From assembly GCA_023135165.1 (NCBI GenBank), contig JAGLTS010000097.1:1-60631 (forward strand): a stretch of DNA of 60,631 bases, read 5' to 3'. Within the stretch, counting starts at the first letter, position 1; each line of letters opens with the position of its first letter. The notes under the pieces were generated by a model. That model was not told the DNA's origin, did no database searches, and saw only the letters and a list, made by a program, of their open reading frames with translations. Source of the DNA: Phycisphaerales bacterium. GTDB lineage: Bacteria > Planctomycetota > Phycisphaerae > Phycisphaerales > JAGLTS01. Below, piece after piece: positions 25,451 to 34,700 of this stretch. The position numbers and the translations under genes were made by a program.

Positions 25451-28305
25451 GTCGCCGCCCTCCGCACGGAAGCGGATTGCACGCGCAGGAGCCAGAGGCG
25501 GAGGATCGCACGCTCCAGCGTCTCAACCTGCGTCACGATGTCCTGGGCGCTGTGAGTTGATCGGCGTGTCTCGTGCATCACCGCCATCACCGCATCGACC
25601 TGCTCGGGATGCTCCGCAACGGCCAGTGCCGCCATCTCCTCAACAATCGCGATCTGCAACGCGACGAATCGCTGCAGCGATCCATCCGCAAGCTCGCAAC
25701 TCGCCGCCAGTCGGCGACGAACTTGATCGGGCGTGTCATCGCCGGGAAGGGTTGCGCCCACATCAACCGCTCGCTTCCGCCACTGCTCGAACAGCTCCCA
25801 TGCTTCGGCTTCGGGTGAGGCGGGGTTCGCATCACCGCCTCGGCGCACGTGGTACGACGCCGCAAGCATCGCTGCCAACTCATCAACAGCGCCACCGATC
25901 ACGGCGCTCGGCCTCGTTTCGAGGAGTCGCTGAACCAGCGCGAGGCGAGCGGCGGCGACCAGATCACGACTTCGCGCATCAGGAAGACGTGCTGCTGTGA
26001 CCGCTTCGAACATCCGCACCAGAGCGGGCGATCGCTGCGGACGAGCCTTGGCCAGTTGATCGAGTAGTGCGAGCATCATTGTCGGCGAGCTTGCGTACGA
26101 TCCTCGCACGGCTTGTTGGGCGGCGGCGCGCACCGATTCGCTGGATTCCGTCAATGCGACGGCGGCGAGCGTGCGCGCGTCGGCCAGGCCGATCACGTCG
26201 TATCTGCTCGCAAAGACTTGGATGCGGTCCGCTCTGATCGGATCGCTCAGGCCTGGCGTGAGCAGTTCGGTCGTCAGCACGCCGTCGCGCGGCGCGATGT
26301 TGTGCTGCGTCGGCCGCGCAACGGCAAGCGATGCATCCAGGCTGCCGAGCCGATCGTGGGCGGCGGCAACATCGCAGCGCTCCATCAGCGAAGCAGCCTC
26401 AGCCAGACGCGCGTACCGCACGGCTCGCGTCAGGCAGTCGGTCGGCGACGTCCCGGTCACTGACCGATCGAGTACTCGCCGCACGAGCGTCTCCCACTCA
26501 TACCGGAGCGCCGGATCGTACGCGTGCCGGTCACTTGCCCGCGTTGCCGGTGTGTCTGTCGTGGGAGGCGATCCAACGGCCATGCGGTGACGCGACCATT
26601 GCCTTGTGATGTAGCTGCGCTGTTCACCTGATGCGCCGGCGGGGAGGATCATCGACGAGTCGAGGTTCAGGTGCTCCACCATGTGCACGGTCACGACGTG
26701 CATATCGAGTGATGTGAGCCGAGGGTCGATGAGCCACTGGATGACGGTTGCGATGGTGTTGGGTCTGTTCAAGACAGTCGCCCCGAGCAGTCGCTGAACC
26801 AGTAACGCCGTGCGTGATCCGTTCGTCGGTTCGGGTCCGGCGCTAAGGATCGCATGTACGGCGATGAGGTAGTCATCGTCCGGACCAGCCAAACCCCCGG
26901 CGGAACGAATGACGGAGACGGCTTTGCGCCACCGCGTCCACGCCGATTCGCCATCCTCCGCCGTCTCAATCTGTGCCGCGAGTGCAGGCATCATCGTGTG
27001 GAGCCGAGCCAGCGCGCCTCGCTCAAACGGCGGAAGCCCCGGACTCGTCCCGCTACGTAACGTCGCGGCGTCCGCTCTCCAATCCAGCGACTCGCGCAGC
27101 ACCCGGCGGACCGCATCGCTCATGTCCGGCTCGACGGACAGTCGGGCGCGAATTCCAGCCGACCAACTTCGTATCCAGACATCGTCGGCGGACAGGTGCT
27201 GCGATGGCCCGTCGATCGGATCCAATCTCACCAGCAACGAAGAGACCGTCGAGCCTGTCGTGTCCGCACCCGCGATAGCGATAAGCAGATGCACGACTTC
27301 CCAATGCAACTGCTCGCGGTCGGCGTGGGGCAGGGTCGGCCACCGGCGAGCGATGCCCGCCATGATGCGCTGCACGCCGCTGATCGTCTTTTCGGTCGGT
27401 GGCGTGTCCTGCGCGGTCACGGTTGTGATGATCGCTCGGCACTCACGGATCACATTTGCTTGCTGCCATTGTTGGGTCGGCGGGCGATCATCTGTCTCGC
27501 TCCGCCCGACGGGGGGCGGCTGCACTTCCGGCTGGGCGTCAGGTTCGACAACCGTCACAGGGGAGGTCATGTCGGGTGTTCGCTTCGCACCTTCCTCGGC
27601 CGGTGGTGCTTGCGTCAGGCGCGGCTGTTGCGGCACGTGCGAGGCGCGGCGACCCGACTGCATAACACCCCAGACGGCGAGCGACACCGCAACGATGCCT
27701 GTTGTGATCGCGAGGCAGACGGCAATCCGCGCGCCCCAGGGAGTGCGTCCCGTGAGTGTGATGGGCCGATGTGATGCTGCATCCTCCGCTGCGTCCGGAG
27801 CGAGCGCCGACGTGCTCCATCGTGCTGCGAGTTGCCGGATCGTCTCGACCAGTTCGCCGGGCTGCATCCCCCACTGCATCGCGAGGCCGACGAGCCGGTG
27901 CTGAGATCGGCTGTTCCATCCGCGTTCACGGAGCAGTGCCGCGATGATCGCACTCTCGAGCATCGACAGCGGCAGTGCGTGGGCAGGGCGAGCCGGCTCG
28001 GTGGGCGACGGTCTCGGCTGCGCAGTGCGCGGGGCGGCATCAGAGACAGATTCCGGCTGAAGCATCCGCCGAAGCTGCTTGTCTCGCAGGACCGCAGCAG
28101 CCGCGTGCAGCGCCATGCGAACCTGATCCGCCTCCGGCGTGCGAGCCTGTGGATGCACATCGACTTGCGCCAGTCGGCGCTTGAGCGCCTCGTCGATCTG
28201 CTGCGATGTGGGTTGCGGCGACGGATCGAGGCCCAGCAACTCAAACGGTCCGTCCGCGTCGGTGGAGAGATTGAGAAAACGACGTTGTGCTGACGGCGTG
28301 CTCAT
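25447..28305 (-). CDS. J-like domain / single TM / large periplasmic protein
   Basis: A 952-residue protein. Residues 19-80 resemble a DnaJ-type fold (FELLGLDPSP, then VLRDKQLRRML) but carry HPQ where canonical J domains have HPD. A proline-rich linker and a helical region to 165 follow, then one membrane segment near 193-215 (RIAVCLAITTGIVAVSLAV), then about 735 residues outside the membrane, helical and repeat-like, without recognisable catalytic motifs. ATG 28305 overlaps the preceding stop (ATGA). It could link cytoplasmic factors to the ion-driven ExbB/ExbD-like complex encoded upstream. I do not recognise the periplasmic part. Confidence 0.85.
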   Translation of the reverse strand: MSTPSAQRRFLNLSTDADGPFELLGLDPSPQPTSQQIDEALKRRLAQVDVHPQARTPEADQVRMALHAAAAVLRDKQLRRMLQPESVSDAAPRTAQPRPSPTEPARPAHALPLSMLESAIIAALLRERGWNSRSQHRLVGLAMQWGMQPGELVETIRQLAARWSTSALAPDAAEDAASHRPITLTGRTPWGARIAVCLAITTGIVAVSLAVWGVMQSGRRASHVPQQPRLTQAPPAEEGAKRTPDMTSPVTVVEPDAQPEVQPPPVGRSETDDRPPTQQWQQANVIRECRAIITTVTAQDTPPTEKTISGVQRIMAGIARRWPTLPHADREQLHWEVVHLLIAIAGADTTGSTVSSLLVRLDPIDGPSQHLSADDVWIRSWSAGIRARLSVEPDMSDAVRRVLRESLDWRADAATLRSGTSPGLPPFERGALARLHTMMPALAAQIETAEDGESAWTRWRKAVSVIRSAGGLAGPDDDYLIAVHAILSAGPEPTNGSRTALLVQRLLGATVLNRPNTIATVIQWLIDPRLTSLDMHVVTVHMVEHLNLDSSMILPAGASGEQRSYITRQWSRHRMAVGSPPTTDTPATRASDRHAYDPALRYEWETLVRRVLDRSVTGTSPTDCLTRAVRYARLAEAASLMERCDVAAAHDRLGSLDASLAVARPTQHNIAPRDGVLTTELLTPGLSDPIRADRIQVFASRYDVIGLADARTLAAVALTESSESVRAAAQQAVRGSYASSPTMMLALLDQLAKARPQRSPALVRMFEAVTAARLPDARSRDLVAAARLALVQRLLETRPSAVIGGAVDELAAMLAASYHVRRGGDANPASPEAEAWELFEQWRKRAVDVGATLPGDDTPDQVRRRLAASCELADGSLQRFVALQIAIVEEMAALAVAEHPEQVDAVMAVMHETRRSTHSAQDIVTQVETLERAILRLWLLRVQSASVRRAAT

Positions 28306-30950
28306 GGCGACACCGCCTCCGCTTCCGGCTGCATCCCAAGGTGAACAGCAAGCTGCGCGATGCGCGATCCCCACGGTTCAGGCCCGTAGCCATCGCGCAA
28401 GACCCGGTACTGCGCAATCGCCTCACGTGCGAGCGACGCATCCGACGCGCTGAGCAGACGAAACACGTTGTACTTGGCTTCGAACCAACGCTCAGTCCCC
28501 TCATCGAGCTGAGCGACTGCCTCGTTCCACAAGGCGAGCGCCCGCTGCGCATCGCCCTTGCCTTCGCTGAGTCTCGCCGCCGCCACGTAGGTCACAGCGC
28601 CCGCTCCTCCCGTTTCGATGAGCGAGAGATACAGTTCCGCAGCGCGCGTACGATCTTGCGCGGCATCATCACGTTCCGATCGCTCGACATACGCTTCCGC
28701 GATCGACCTGACCGCCGCAGGCCCCAGTCCCGTGATCGCAGGCGCTTCGCCGCCGAAGTCGCTCAGGAGCAGTTCGCCGAGGCGAATGACCAGTTCGCTG
28801 CCTTCCGTTCGCGCCGTGTTGTCCGGGTTGCGCCACGCCACCAACGCGGTGGCGAAGACACGCTTGGTGCATGCGACAGCGTAGGGACTTGCGGGATGAT
28901 CCGATCGGCAGGAGAGCGCCAGCGAAACGGCGCCGGTGAGATCGCCCTCGGCTGATTTGACCTGCACGCGACGATAGATCAGCTCCGGTCGAAGATCCGA
29001 CGTGCCGCGCCAAGCTTGGTCAACGGCAAACTCAAGGTACGCGATGATGCGACGGGCGATCAACATGTCTTCCAGGCCGAACGTCATCGCCGCGTCGATC
29101 AGCCGTCTGGCGCGACCGACGAATAGCGCCTGCGCCTCAGCGTCGCCGGCTTCGCCGCGCTCCCGATCAATGCTGAGCAACGCACCGGCCACCTCGATGT
29201 ACCGCTGGGCGATCGTCGGTTTCTCAAACGGACGAACCGCCTGCAACTGATCCCACAGATACCGCGAGGCGTGACGCCGAGCCGTCTCGTAGGCATCCGT
29301 GCCCGCGGGTACGGAGAGCAGCATCGCGACCGAGTCCTCAACACGCAGAGAGGCGGTCGTCGCCTTCTTGATCGTCACCATCGCCGCGTGCGCCCCATTC
29401 GGGAATCGACGCAGGTACTGGTCAAAAAGGGACTGCCGCGTGATGCGGAGCACCGAGAGATCCGGTCCCGCATCCGACGCGCGGATCGCGGCATCGACGG
29501 CGCCGCAGGCGAGGTAGAGCGATTCGGCGGCGCGGTCGTCATCGTAAGCCGCATCGAGCAGGAACTCATCGACGGCCTCTTCAAATCGACCAGCGTAGTA
29601 GAGCGCCAGCGCCCGATGACGATGGGCGCTCCGCACGGCCTGGGCGAATCGGCTTACGTCGGCGCTCTGGACCGCAGTGCGGAAATGCTGGATGGCGACT
29701 CGATAGCGCGTGGCGAGCCGTTCATCGGTTGTCGGCCGATCTCCGCCGCCTTGCGCGGCATGGGCATTGCGAGCTTGCTGGTAGGCCTCCAGTCCCTTGA
29801 CGTAGCACGCGACAAACCCGCTCGTACCGAGTGCATCTGCTCCGTACCGGCGTGCAAGATCCAGGACGTGACCCAACTCGCCTGCATCGCCGAGGCGCGA
29901 TAAGGCAATGGCTGCCTCGTCGAGCGATCGCCCGTCACCCTGGCGCCTGTGCCATTCAAACGCGACGATCGCGATGAGTCTCGCTTCAAGTGCGGTCAGA
30001 GGCCGCTCTTCTTCAATCGCTTGGCGAGCGCGTGCGAAGGCTGCCCACTGCCCGCCGTTCCCCAAGATGAACAGACGCCGAAGCGCCAGTTGCTCACGGA
30101 TCGAATCGGGAACATCGTCGGATTGCTCGAGTTTGTCGAGCCAGCGCACCGCTTCGTTCGGCTCGCCTCGCAGTGACAGGCACAGCGCCACCGCCAGAGC
30201 CGTCCTCGCGCGTTCTTCGTATCGCATCTGATCGGAAGGGAATGACAGGAGATTCGGAAGGCGATTGTCGCGGGCGCCCAGGAGCCTGCCGAATGCGAGC
30301 ATCGCGTCGTAGGCGGGCTGCGGGTCGTTCTCAAGCAGACCCAGGTAGTACAGCGACCATCCGCGGTAGTAGCTCGCCCACGCTTCGAGCCGGCTCAGAT
30401 CCGCCAGTGTCTCCGCCGCTTGCTCAGCACGCCTGCCCTCCCGGCTTGCCAACCGCGCAAGGTGCTCGATTCGGTCCTGAAGGATGTCATCCAACCGGCG
30501 CAACTCATCCGCCAGTTCCGCCAACGCGGCGGCGGTGTCGGCTCGCTGCTGTTCCGTGACCAGGCGCAACCGATACTCCTCGGCAACACGTTCAGCCGGG
30601 ATGTAGCGAACCCGGATCAACTCGAGCTGGAGTGCGGTCGAGTCGGTCTCGGACATCTCAGGAAGCAGCGCCCTTGCTTTGGCTTCCCACCTCGCCTTGG
30701 TGTCCGCATCCTCCGATCGGGCAAGCAGCTCGCCGTACACGGTCGCCAGCCTTGCGACCAGGTCCTTCCGAGATGTGCCTTGCACGGTGCGAAGCTCATC
30801 CTCCCAGTACAGCGCGAGCAATTCGTCGAACCCGCGATCAAGCAGGTACCGCTCCATCTCATCGTCGGCGGACAGCGCCTCGGCTCCGCCCATGAGCAGC
30901 GGGATGAGCGCAGCCGCGATGATGACCAGTGATTCACTCAGCCGGGACAT
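28302..30950 (-). CDS. Large secreted helical-repeat (TPR-like) protein
   Basis: An 882-residue protein with a signal peptide (SLVIIAAALIPLLMGGAEA) and an almost entirely alpha-helical mature part. Tetratricopeptide-like pairs are visible (AWASYYRGWSLYYLGLLEN; HRALALYYAGRFEEAVDEF; AARLSEGKGDAQRALALW). Such solenoids are usually protein-interaction scaffolds. Its start overlaps the end of the second ExbD-like gene by 17 bases and its stop overlaps the next start by ATGA, so it is firmly inside the operon. Its role in the putative envelope machine is inferred only from context. Confidence 0.85.
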   Translation of the reverse strand: MSRLSESLVIIAAALIPLLMGGAEALSADDEMERYLLDRGFDELLALYWEDELRTVQGTSRKDLVARLATVYGELLARSEDADTKARWEAKARALLPEMSETDSTALQLELIRVRYIPAERVAEEYRLRLVTEQQRADTAAALAELADELRRLDDILQDRIEHLARLASREGRRAEQAAETLADLSRLEAWASYYRGWSLYYLGLLENDPQPAYDAMLAFGRLLGARDNRLPNLLSFPSDQMRYEERARTALAVALCLSLRGEPNEAVRWLDKLEQSDDVPDSIREQLALRRLFILGNGGQWAAFARARQAIEEERPLTALEARLIAIVAFEWHRRQGDGRSLDEAAIALSRLGDAGELGHVLDLARRYGADALGTSGFVACYVKGLEAYQQARNAHAAQGGGDRPTTDERLATRYRVAIQHFRTAVQSADVSRFAQAVRSAHRHRALALYYAGRFEEAVDEFLLDAAYDDDRAAESLYLACGAVDAAIRASDAGPDLSVLRITRQSLFDQYLRRFPNGAHAAMVTIKKATTASLRVEDSVAMLLSVPAGTDAYETARRHASRYLWDQLQAVRPFEKPTIAQRYIEVAGALLSIDRERGEAGDAEAQALFVGRARRLIDAAMTFGLEDMLIARRIIAYLEFAVDQAWRGTSDLRPELIYRRVQVKSAEGDLTGAVSLALSCRSDHPASPYAVACTKRVFATALVAWRNPDNTARTEGSELVIRLGELLLSDFGGEAPAITGLGPAAVRSIAEAYVERSERDDAAQDRTRAAELYLSLIETGGAGAVTYVAAARLSEGKGDAQRALALWNEAVAQLDEGTERWFEAKYNVFRLLSASDASLAREAIAQYRVLRDGYGPEPWGSRIAQLAVHLGMQPEAEAVSP

Positions 30951-31347
30951 ACGTCACCTTCTCGAACCCCGCATCGCGCGCCGCCTGAACGCCCGCCACC
31001 GCGAAATCAATGCTGACTCGATCGGTGACGTGCATGAAGATGCCCGGCTGCTTGGGAAGCGGCGCAATCGCGTAGCGCAACGATGCCTGATCGTGGAGCA
31101 CCAGTTCGCCGACGCGGTAGGTCGGCTGCCCATCGACAACGTCGACATGAACGATCTGCGGTTCCAGAAACGACCGGGCTGACTCTGAATCCGCCGTGCG
31201 GATGAGCGGCGAAAGGCTGGACTCCGGGTCGACGAACGTCGTCGTCGCGATGAAGAACACGAGCATCAGGAACACGATGTCGATCATCGGCGTGATGTTG
31301 AGCCTCGCCTCGCCGTGCACGCGTCGTCCGACCGGCGTGAATCTCAT
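30934..31347 (-). CDS. ExbD/TolR-like protein 2
   Basis: A 137-residue protein with the ExbD/TolR plan: short basic cytoplasmic N-terminus, one membrane helix near 17-40 (LNITPMIDIVFLMLVFFIA) with the conserved Asp23 expected to take part in proton conduction, and a periplasmic domain. ATG 31347 overlaps the stop of the first ExbD-like gene (ATGA). The two paralogues differ in the periplasmic part, so the complex probably contains an ExbD heterodimer. Confidence 0.92.
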   Translation of the reverse strand: MRFTPVGRRVHGEARLNITPMIDIVFLMLVFFIATTTFVDPESSLSPLIRTADSESARSFLEPQIVHVDVVDGQPTYRVGELVLHDQASLRYAIAPLPKQPGIFMHVTDRVSIDFAVAGVQAARDAGFEKVTYVPAE

Positions 31348-31769
31348 GGCCGCACCTCCACGCCGATGGACGTGTTGCGTACGCCAAGCTCGCTGAGTTC
31401 GGCGATGAGGCTGTTGAGCGATCCGGTGTGCGCCCGTCGATCAGCGCGGATCATGATTCGGATTCGCTCGTTCTCAGCCCTCGTGTACGCCAACTCGAAG
31501 GCCACTTTGCGGACAACGGTTTCGAGCGATGCGCTTCGGCCGTCCACGATGTACATCCCGTCCTGTGAGATGTTGATGACAAGTTCGCTTCGCTCGTCTG
31601 TGACTTCTTCATCACCGGCCTGTTTGGGCAGATCGAGATCCGCCTGGGTCATCTTGACGAACTGCGCGGTCGTCATGAAGAAGATGATGAGCAGGAAGAC
31701 GACGTCGATCAGCGGCGTGATGTCGATGCCGACCTTGCGTCTGCGCGCGTTGTTGGGAATGAACCTCAT
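31344..31769 (-). CDS. ExbD/TolR-like protein 1
   Basis: A 141-residue protein with the membrane helix VGIDITPLIDVVFLLIIFFM (residues 13-32) carrying the conserved proton-path Asp22. The periplasmic domain follows. It is directly coupled to the ExbB-like gene before it (ATGA) and to the second ExbD-like gene after it. In known systems (ExbBD-TonB, TolQR-TolA, MotAB) such proteins use ion flow to drive work across the envelope. Confidence 0.93.
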   Translation of the reverse strand: MRFIPNNARRRKVGIDITPLIDVVFLLIIFFMTTAQFVKMTQADLDLPKQAGDEEVTDERSELVINISQDGMYIVDGRSASLETVVRKVAFELAYTRAENERIRIMIRADRRAHTGSLNSLIAELSELGVRNTSIGVEVRP

Positions 31770-32506
31770 GATGCGTCGGAGGCGTCGGCGGATGGAACGG
31801 GCTTGGTTGAGCGGGGCGATGTGGTTGCCGCGTGTGTCTCCAGGGGAAGCGTGAGTTGCTCGACGGTGGCTGCGGCGTCCACGACCAGGGCATCGATGCG
31901 ATTGCGGAAGTACGTGAATGCGGCGAGGGCGGGGATGGCGAGGATCAGTCCCATCACGGTTGTGATGAGTGCCTGGCTGATGTCGCCGGCAAGCTGATCC
32001 GGCCGGGCGAACCCCTCCGCTGAGGAGATCGTGTCGAACGCACCGACCATGCCCACGACCGTGCCGAGCAGGCCCATCAAAGGCGCAATACCTGCGATCA
32101 AGCCCAGGCCGTCGGTCGAGCGGTATAGTTTCGCCGCTTGTTCCTGTCCTGCCTCTTCGAGCGCCGCTCGCAGTTCGAACACGCCGAACGCGGATCGCTG
32201 GTAGCGGGCAAGGCCAGCGGCGAGCACGCGCGTCAGAAAGCAGTTGTGCGTCTCATCCCGGCAGTACCGAATCGCCCCATCGACATCGCGCACGCGCAGC
32301 AACTCATCGAGGACTTCGACGATCTGCATGGGAGCGAGGTTCTGCTGTCTGATCTGCACCAAGTGCATCACCGTCAGTGCGACAGCCGCGACCGACAGCA
32401 AAATGATGGCGAATCCGATCGGGCCGCCCGCGACAATGAGCGAGAGCAGGCTCGACCCGGAATCCGTCTGGCAGAGTGTCGTGACATGGATGGTGTGTTC
32501 AATCAT
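31766..32506 (-). CDS. ExbB/TolQ/MotA-type proton channel protein
   Basis: A 246-residue protein with three membrane helices: near 20-45, near 138-160 containing the signature LIAGIAPLMGLLGTVVGM, and near 175-200 (LITTVMGLILAIPALAAFTY). A cytoplasmic loop lies between the first and second helices. This is the ion-channel partner of ExbD/TolR. It follows the secreted protein gene after 55 bases and is coupled to two ExbD-like genes. No tonB, tolA, tolB or pal gene accompanies it; instead there is a VWA protein with a TonB-like single anchor. Confidence 0.94.
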   Translation of the reverse strand: MIEHTIHVTTLCQTDSGSSLLSLIVAGGPIGFAIILLSVAAVALTVMHLVQIRQQNLAPMQIVEVLDELLRVRDVDGAIRYCRDETHNCFLTRVLAAGLARYQRSAFGVFELRAALEEAGQEQAAKLYRSTDGLGLIAGIAPLMGLLGTVVGMVGAFDTISSAEGFARPDQLAGDISQALITTVMGLILAIPALAAFTYFRNRIDALVVDAAATVEQLTLPLETHAATTSPRSTKPVPSADASDAS

Positions 32507-32561
32507 GTATCGTTACTCGCATCGTTGCTTCGACTGCGTTTCGTGACGTGCTGCTGCGCAA

Positions 32562-33611
32562 CTACGGGGCGCTGCGCAACTCGGAGAGGTCCGCGTGAAG
32601 CTGCTCAGCGTACGCCTCATATCCTTGGGACTCCAGTTCATCAGCGCCCATGCGCCCGGCACGTTGTGCAAGCATCGGCTGCGCGGCGGACAATCGGACG
32701 GGCAGGTGGAGCAGTTCGATCACGCCCAGCAACCGTGTTTCCGGGTCGTCCTCACCAAGCAGCGCCTGCCCCACGTCGAATCGACACCACGCTTCCAGCC
32801 AAGGCGTCGGCCCGTCGCGCAGGACGGCGCGCAGATCCTCACAACTGCCCCGCCGAACGGCGTCGCTTGGACTCGTCGTCCCGAGCATCGCGTGTGCGAT
32901 CGCCACGCCCGGATCGTCGAGCGCATCGCCGGGTACGGTCGTCGTCACGCCGGAGGCTGCGCCCGCTACGAACGCAGCGTAGATGTCAGCCAGCGCGTCG
33001 ATGACCGCATCTTCGCCACGAGGCAGGGCAGACAGGTCGATCTGAACGGATGGCTCTGAATCAACGTGTGCGACCGGCGGCAGCGATGGAACCAGTCCCG
33101 TCCGGGGATCGATGACCGGCGGAAGGTCAAGAAACGCCGTCCGCCGCATGCCGAGACGTACGAGACGCAGTGTTTGCAGGTACGGCTCCACCGCGTCGGA
33201 GGATCTGCGGGAATCGGCGAGCCGGCACCGCAGCACGCCTTCCGTAACGACCAGCGCCGTGGGAGACGTCGTGCCGCGATACCGCTGGTACAACGTCTCG
33301 AAGTCGGCCTGCGCCATGACGGGGTCACTGCGTTCCAGGCGATACCGTGCCCGCCACGCCATTTCAGCGATGACTGCGAAGGCCTCAGCCTCGTCGCGCT
33401 TCGGACCGGTGACCGATCGAACGCGATCCCAACTGATCGTCCGTTCCCAATCATCGCTGCGGATGCGAAGGCCGGCATCGGAGACCTCGACGACCTCGCC
33501 CTGCTCGATCCCGCCGCCTCGCAAGTACACGACATCCCCGCCGGTCTGTGATGCACAGACCACGACGGCACAGACGGCGACGATCAGCGAGTTCACGGCG
33601 AATCGAATCAC
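32562..33611 (-). CDS. Secreted hypothetical protein of the Exb-like operon
   Basis: A 349-residue protein with a signal peptide (NSLIVAVCAVVVCASQTGG). A short beta-rich module at 27-70 (VVYLRGGGIEQGEVVEV, then ISWDRVRSV) resembles small SH3/LSM-like modules common in secreted planctomycete proteins. The remainder is helical. ATG 33611 overlaps the VWA gene stop (ATGA). There is no catalytic motif. It may be a periplasmic component of the same complex. Confidence 0.8.
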   Translation of the reverse strand: MIRFAVNSLIVAVCAVVVCASQTGGDVVYLRGGGIEQGEVVEVSDAGLRIRSDDWERTISWDRVRSVTGPKRDEAEAFAVIAEMAWRARYRLERSDPVMAQADFETLYQRYRGTTSPTALVVTEGVLRCRLADSRRSSDAVEPYLQTLRLVRLGMRRTAFLDLPPVIDPRTGLVPSLPPVAHVDSEPSVQIDLSALPRGEDAVIDALADIYAAFVAGAASGVTTTVPGDALDDPGVAIAHAMLGTTSPSDAVRRGSCEDLRAVLRDGPTPWLEAWCRFDVGQALLGEDDPETRLLGVIELLHLPVRLSAAQPMLAQRAGRMGADELESQGYEAYAEQLHADLSELRSAP

Positions 33612-34582
33612 GGTCCATCCCCCGGCACGAAGCGATACGTCCCGCCGGAATCCTCCGCGATGCGCCGCAGCAGGTGGGCGCCTTCCTCAGACACGAATGC
33701 GATGGTGTGGATCGTGACGGAGCGCCCCTGCCGATTGAGTTCCGCGATCGTATCGGGCGCGGTCTCTCCGAACTCACCGTCGGTGAGGAAGTAGATGGCG
33801 TCCGGCCGAGGCTTCATGTCCATGACGAGTGTGAAGGCCTTGACCGGTCTGGTGGCGCCGCCCGTCTTGACGCCTCGCACCCATCGGCGGAAATCGGACT
33901 TGTTCTCGAGTTTCGACGGCTGCCACTTGGGTCGGCGGAGTTTGCCGGGCAAGATCGGATCATTCTGGAAGAGCACGACGCTGAAGGATGTGTAGTCGGG
34001 GAGATCATCGACGGACCGCTCAAGCGCTCGGCGGGCCTGGTCCCACTTGACCCCGCGCATCGAGGCGGAGATATCCACGATGTAGGCGAAGCGCGTCCCC
34101 CGGGCGCTGACGCCGAAGAACGTCGCGCGAGCGCCGCCCGATCCCGTGAAGAGTCCAGCATCGCCCTCGGAGTCCCCTGTGCCGGTCAGGCTTTCGATCC
34201 CATCCATAGCGGAGAGATCCAGATCCGTCGCGTCCGGACTGCCGCTCAGATCAAACGTGTCGGTGAGTTCCGGAAGCTCGGCTGTGTCGATGGGTATCGG
34301 CGTCGGTTCCGTCTCCATGAGCGGGTCGGAGCCGTCGGCCTGCTCGTCGGCGGGGAGGATGGCCAGTTCGACCTCGACGGATCTGCCGGGCGCGCCCGCG
34401 CCGGGGCGGTCGATGATGACGATCGCTGCGATGATCAGCGCCAGCGCGTGCAGCATTCCCGAGATGATCCATCCGGTGAGGATCCCCCGCCGCTCTCGAT
34501 CACGCCGGGGCGTCGCGGGGTTGCCTCGCTTCCCCGTCTGAACGTTGGGCGGTTGTGATCCGATTGGAGAAGGCTTGGTCAT
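33608..34582 (-). CDS. Single-pass membrane VWA-domain protein
   Basis: From ATG 34582 the protein has 324 residues: a basic cytoplasmic N-terminus, one membrane helix near 34-56 (GWIISGMLHALALIIAAIV), an acidic/threonine-rich linker (PLMETEPTPIPIDTAELPE), and a von Willebrand A domain from about 155 with MIDAS residues DISAS, a GGATRP segment and LTDGEF. The N-terminal anchor plus acidic linker is reminiscent of TonB. It is the first gene of the eight-gene operon. A longer frame to 34684 would run into the pyrH promoter region and is less likely. Confidence 0.85.
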   Translation of the reverse strand: MTKPSPIGSQPPNVQTGKRGNPATPRRDRERRGILTGWIISGMLHALALIIAAIVIIDRPGAGAPGRSVEVELAILPADEQADGSDPLMETEPTPIPIDTAELPELTDTFDLSGSPDATDLDLSAMDGIESLTGTGDSEGDAGLFTGSGGARATFFGVSARGTRFAYIVDISASMRGVKWDQARRALERSVDDLPDYTSFSVVLFQNDPILPGKLRRPKWQPSKLENKSDFRRWVRGVKTGGATRPVKAFTLVMDMKPRPDAIYFLTDGEFGETAPDTIAELNRQGRSVTIHTIAFVSEEGAHLLRRIAEDSGGTYRFVPGDGP

Positions 34583-34700
34583 CAACGGGTCCAACGAGTA
34601 TCGTGGCGTTTGATTGTATCCAACCACCTCACCGGCCGTCTGTTCGCGGGCGGGATCGTGTAGGATGCGGCTGTGTCTTCTCAAACGGCAAGGAAGGGCG

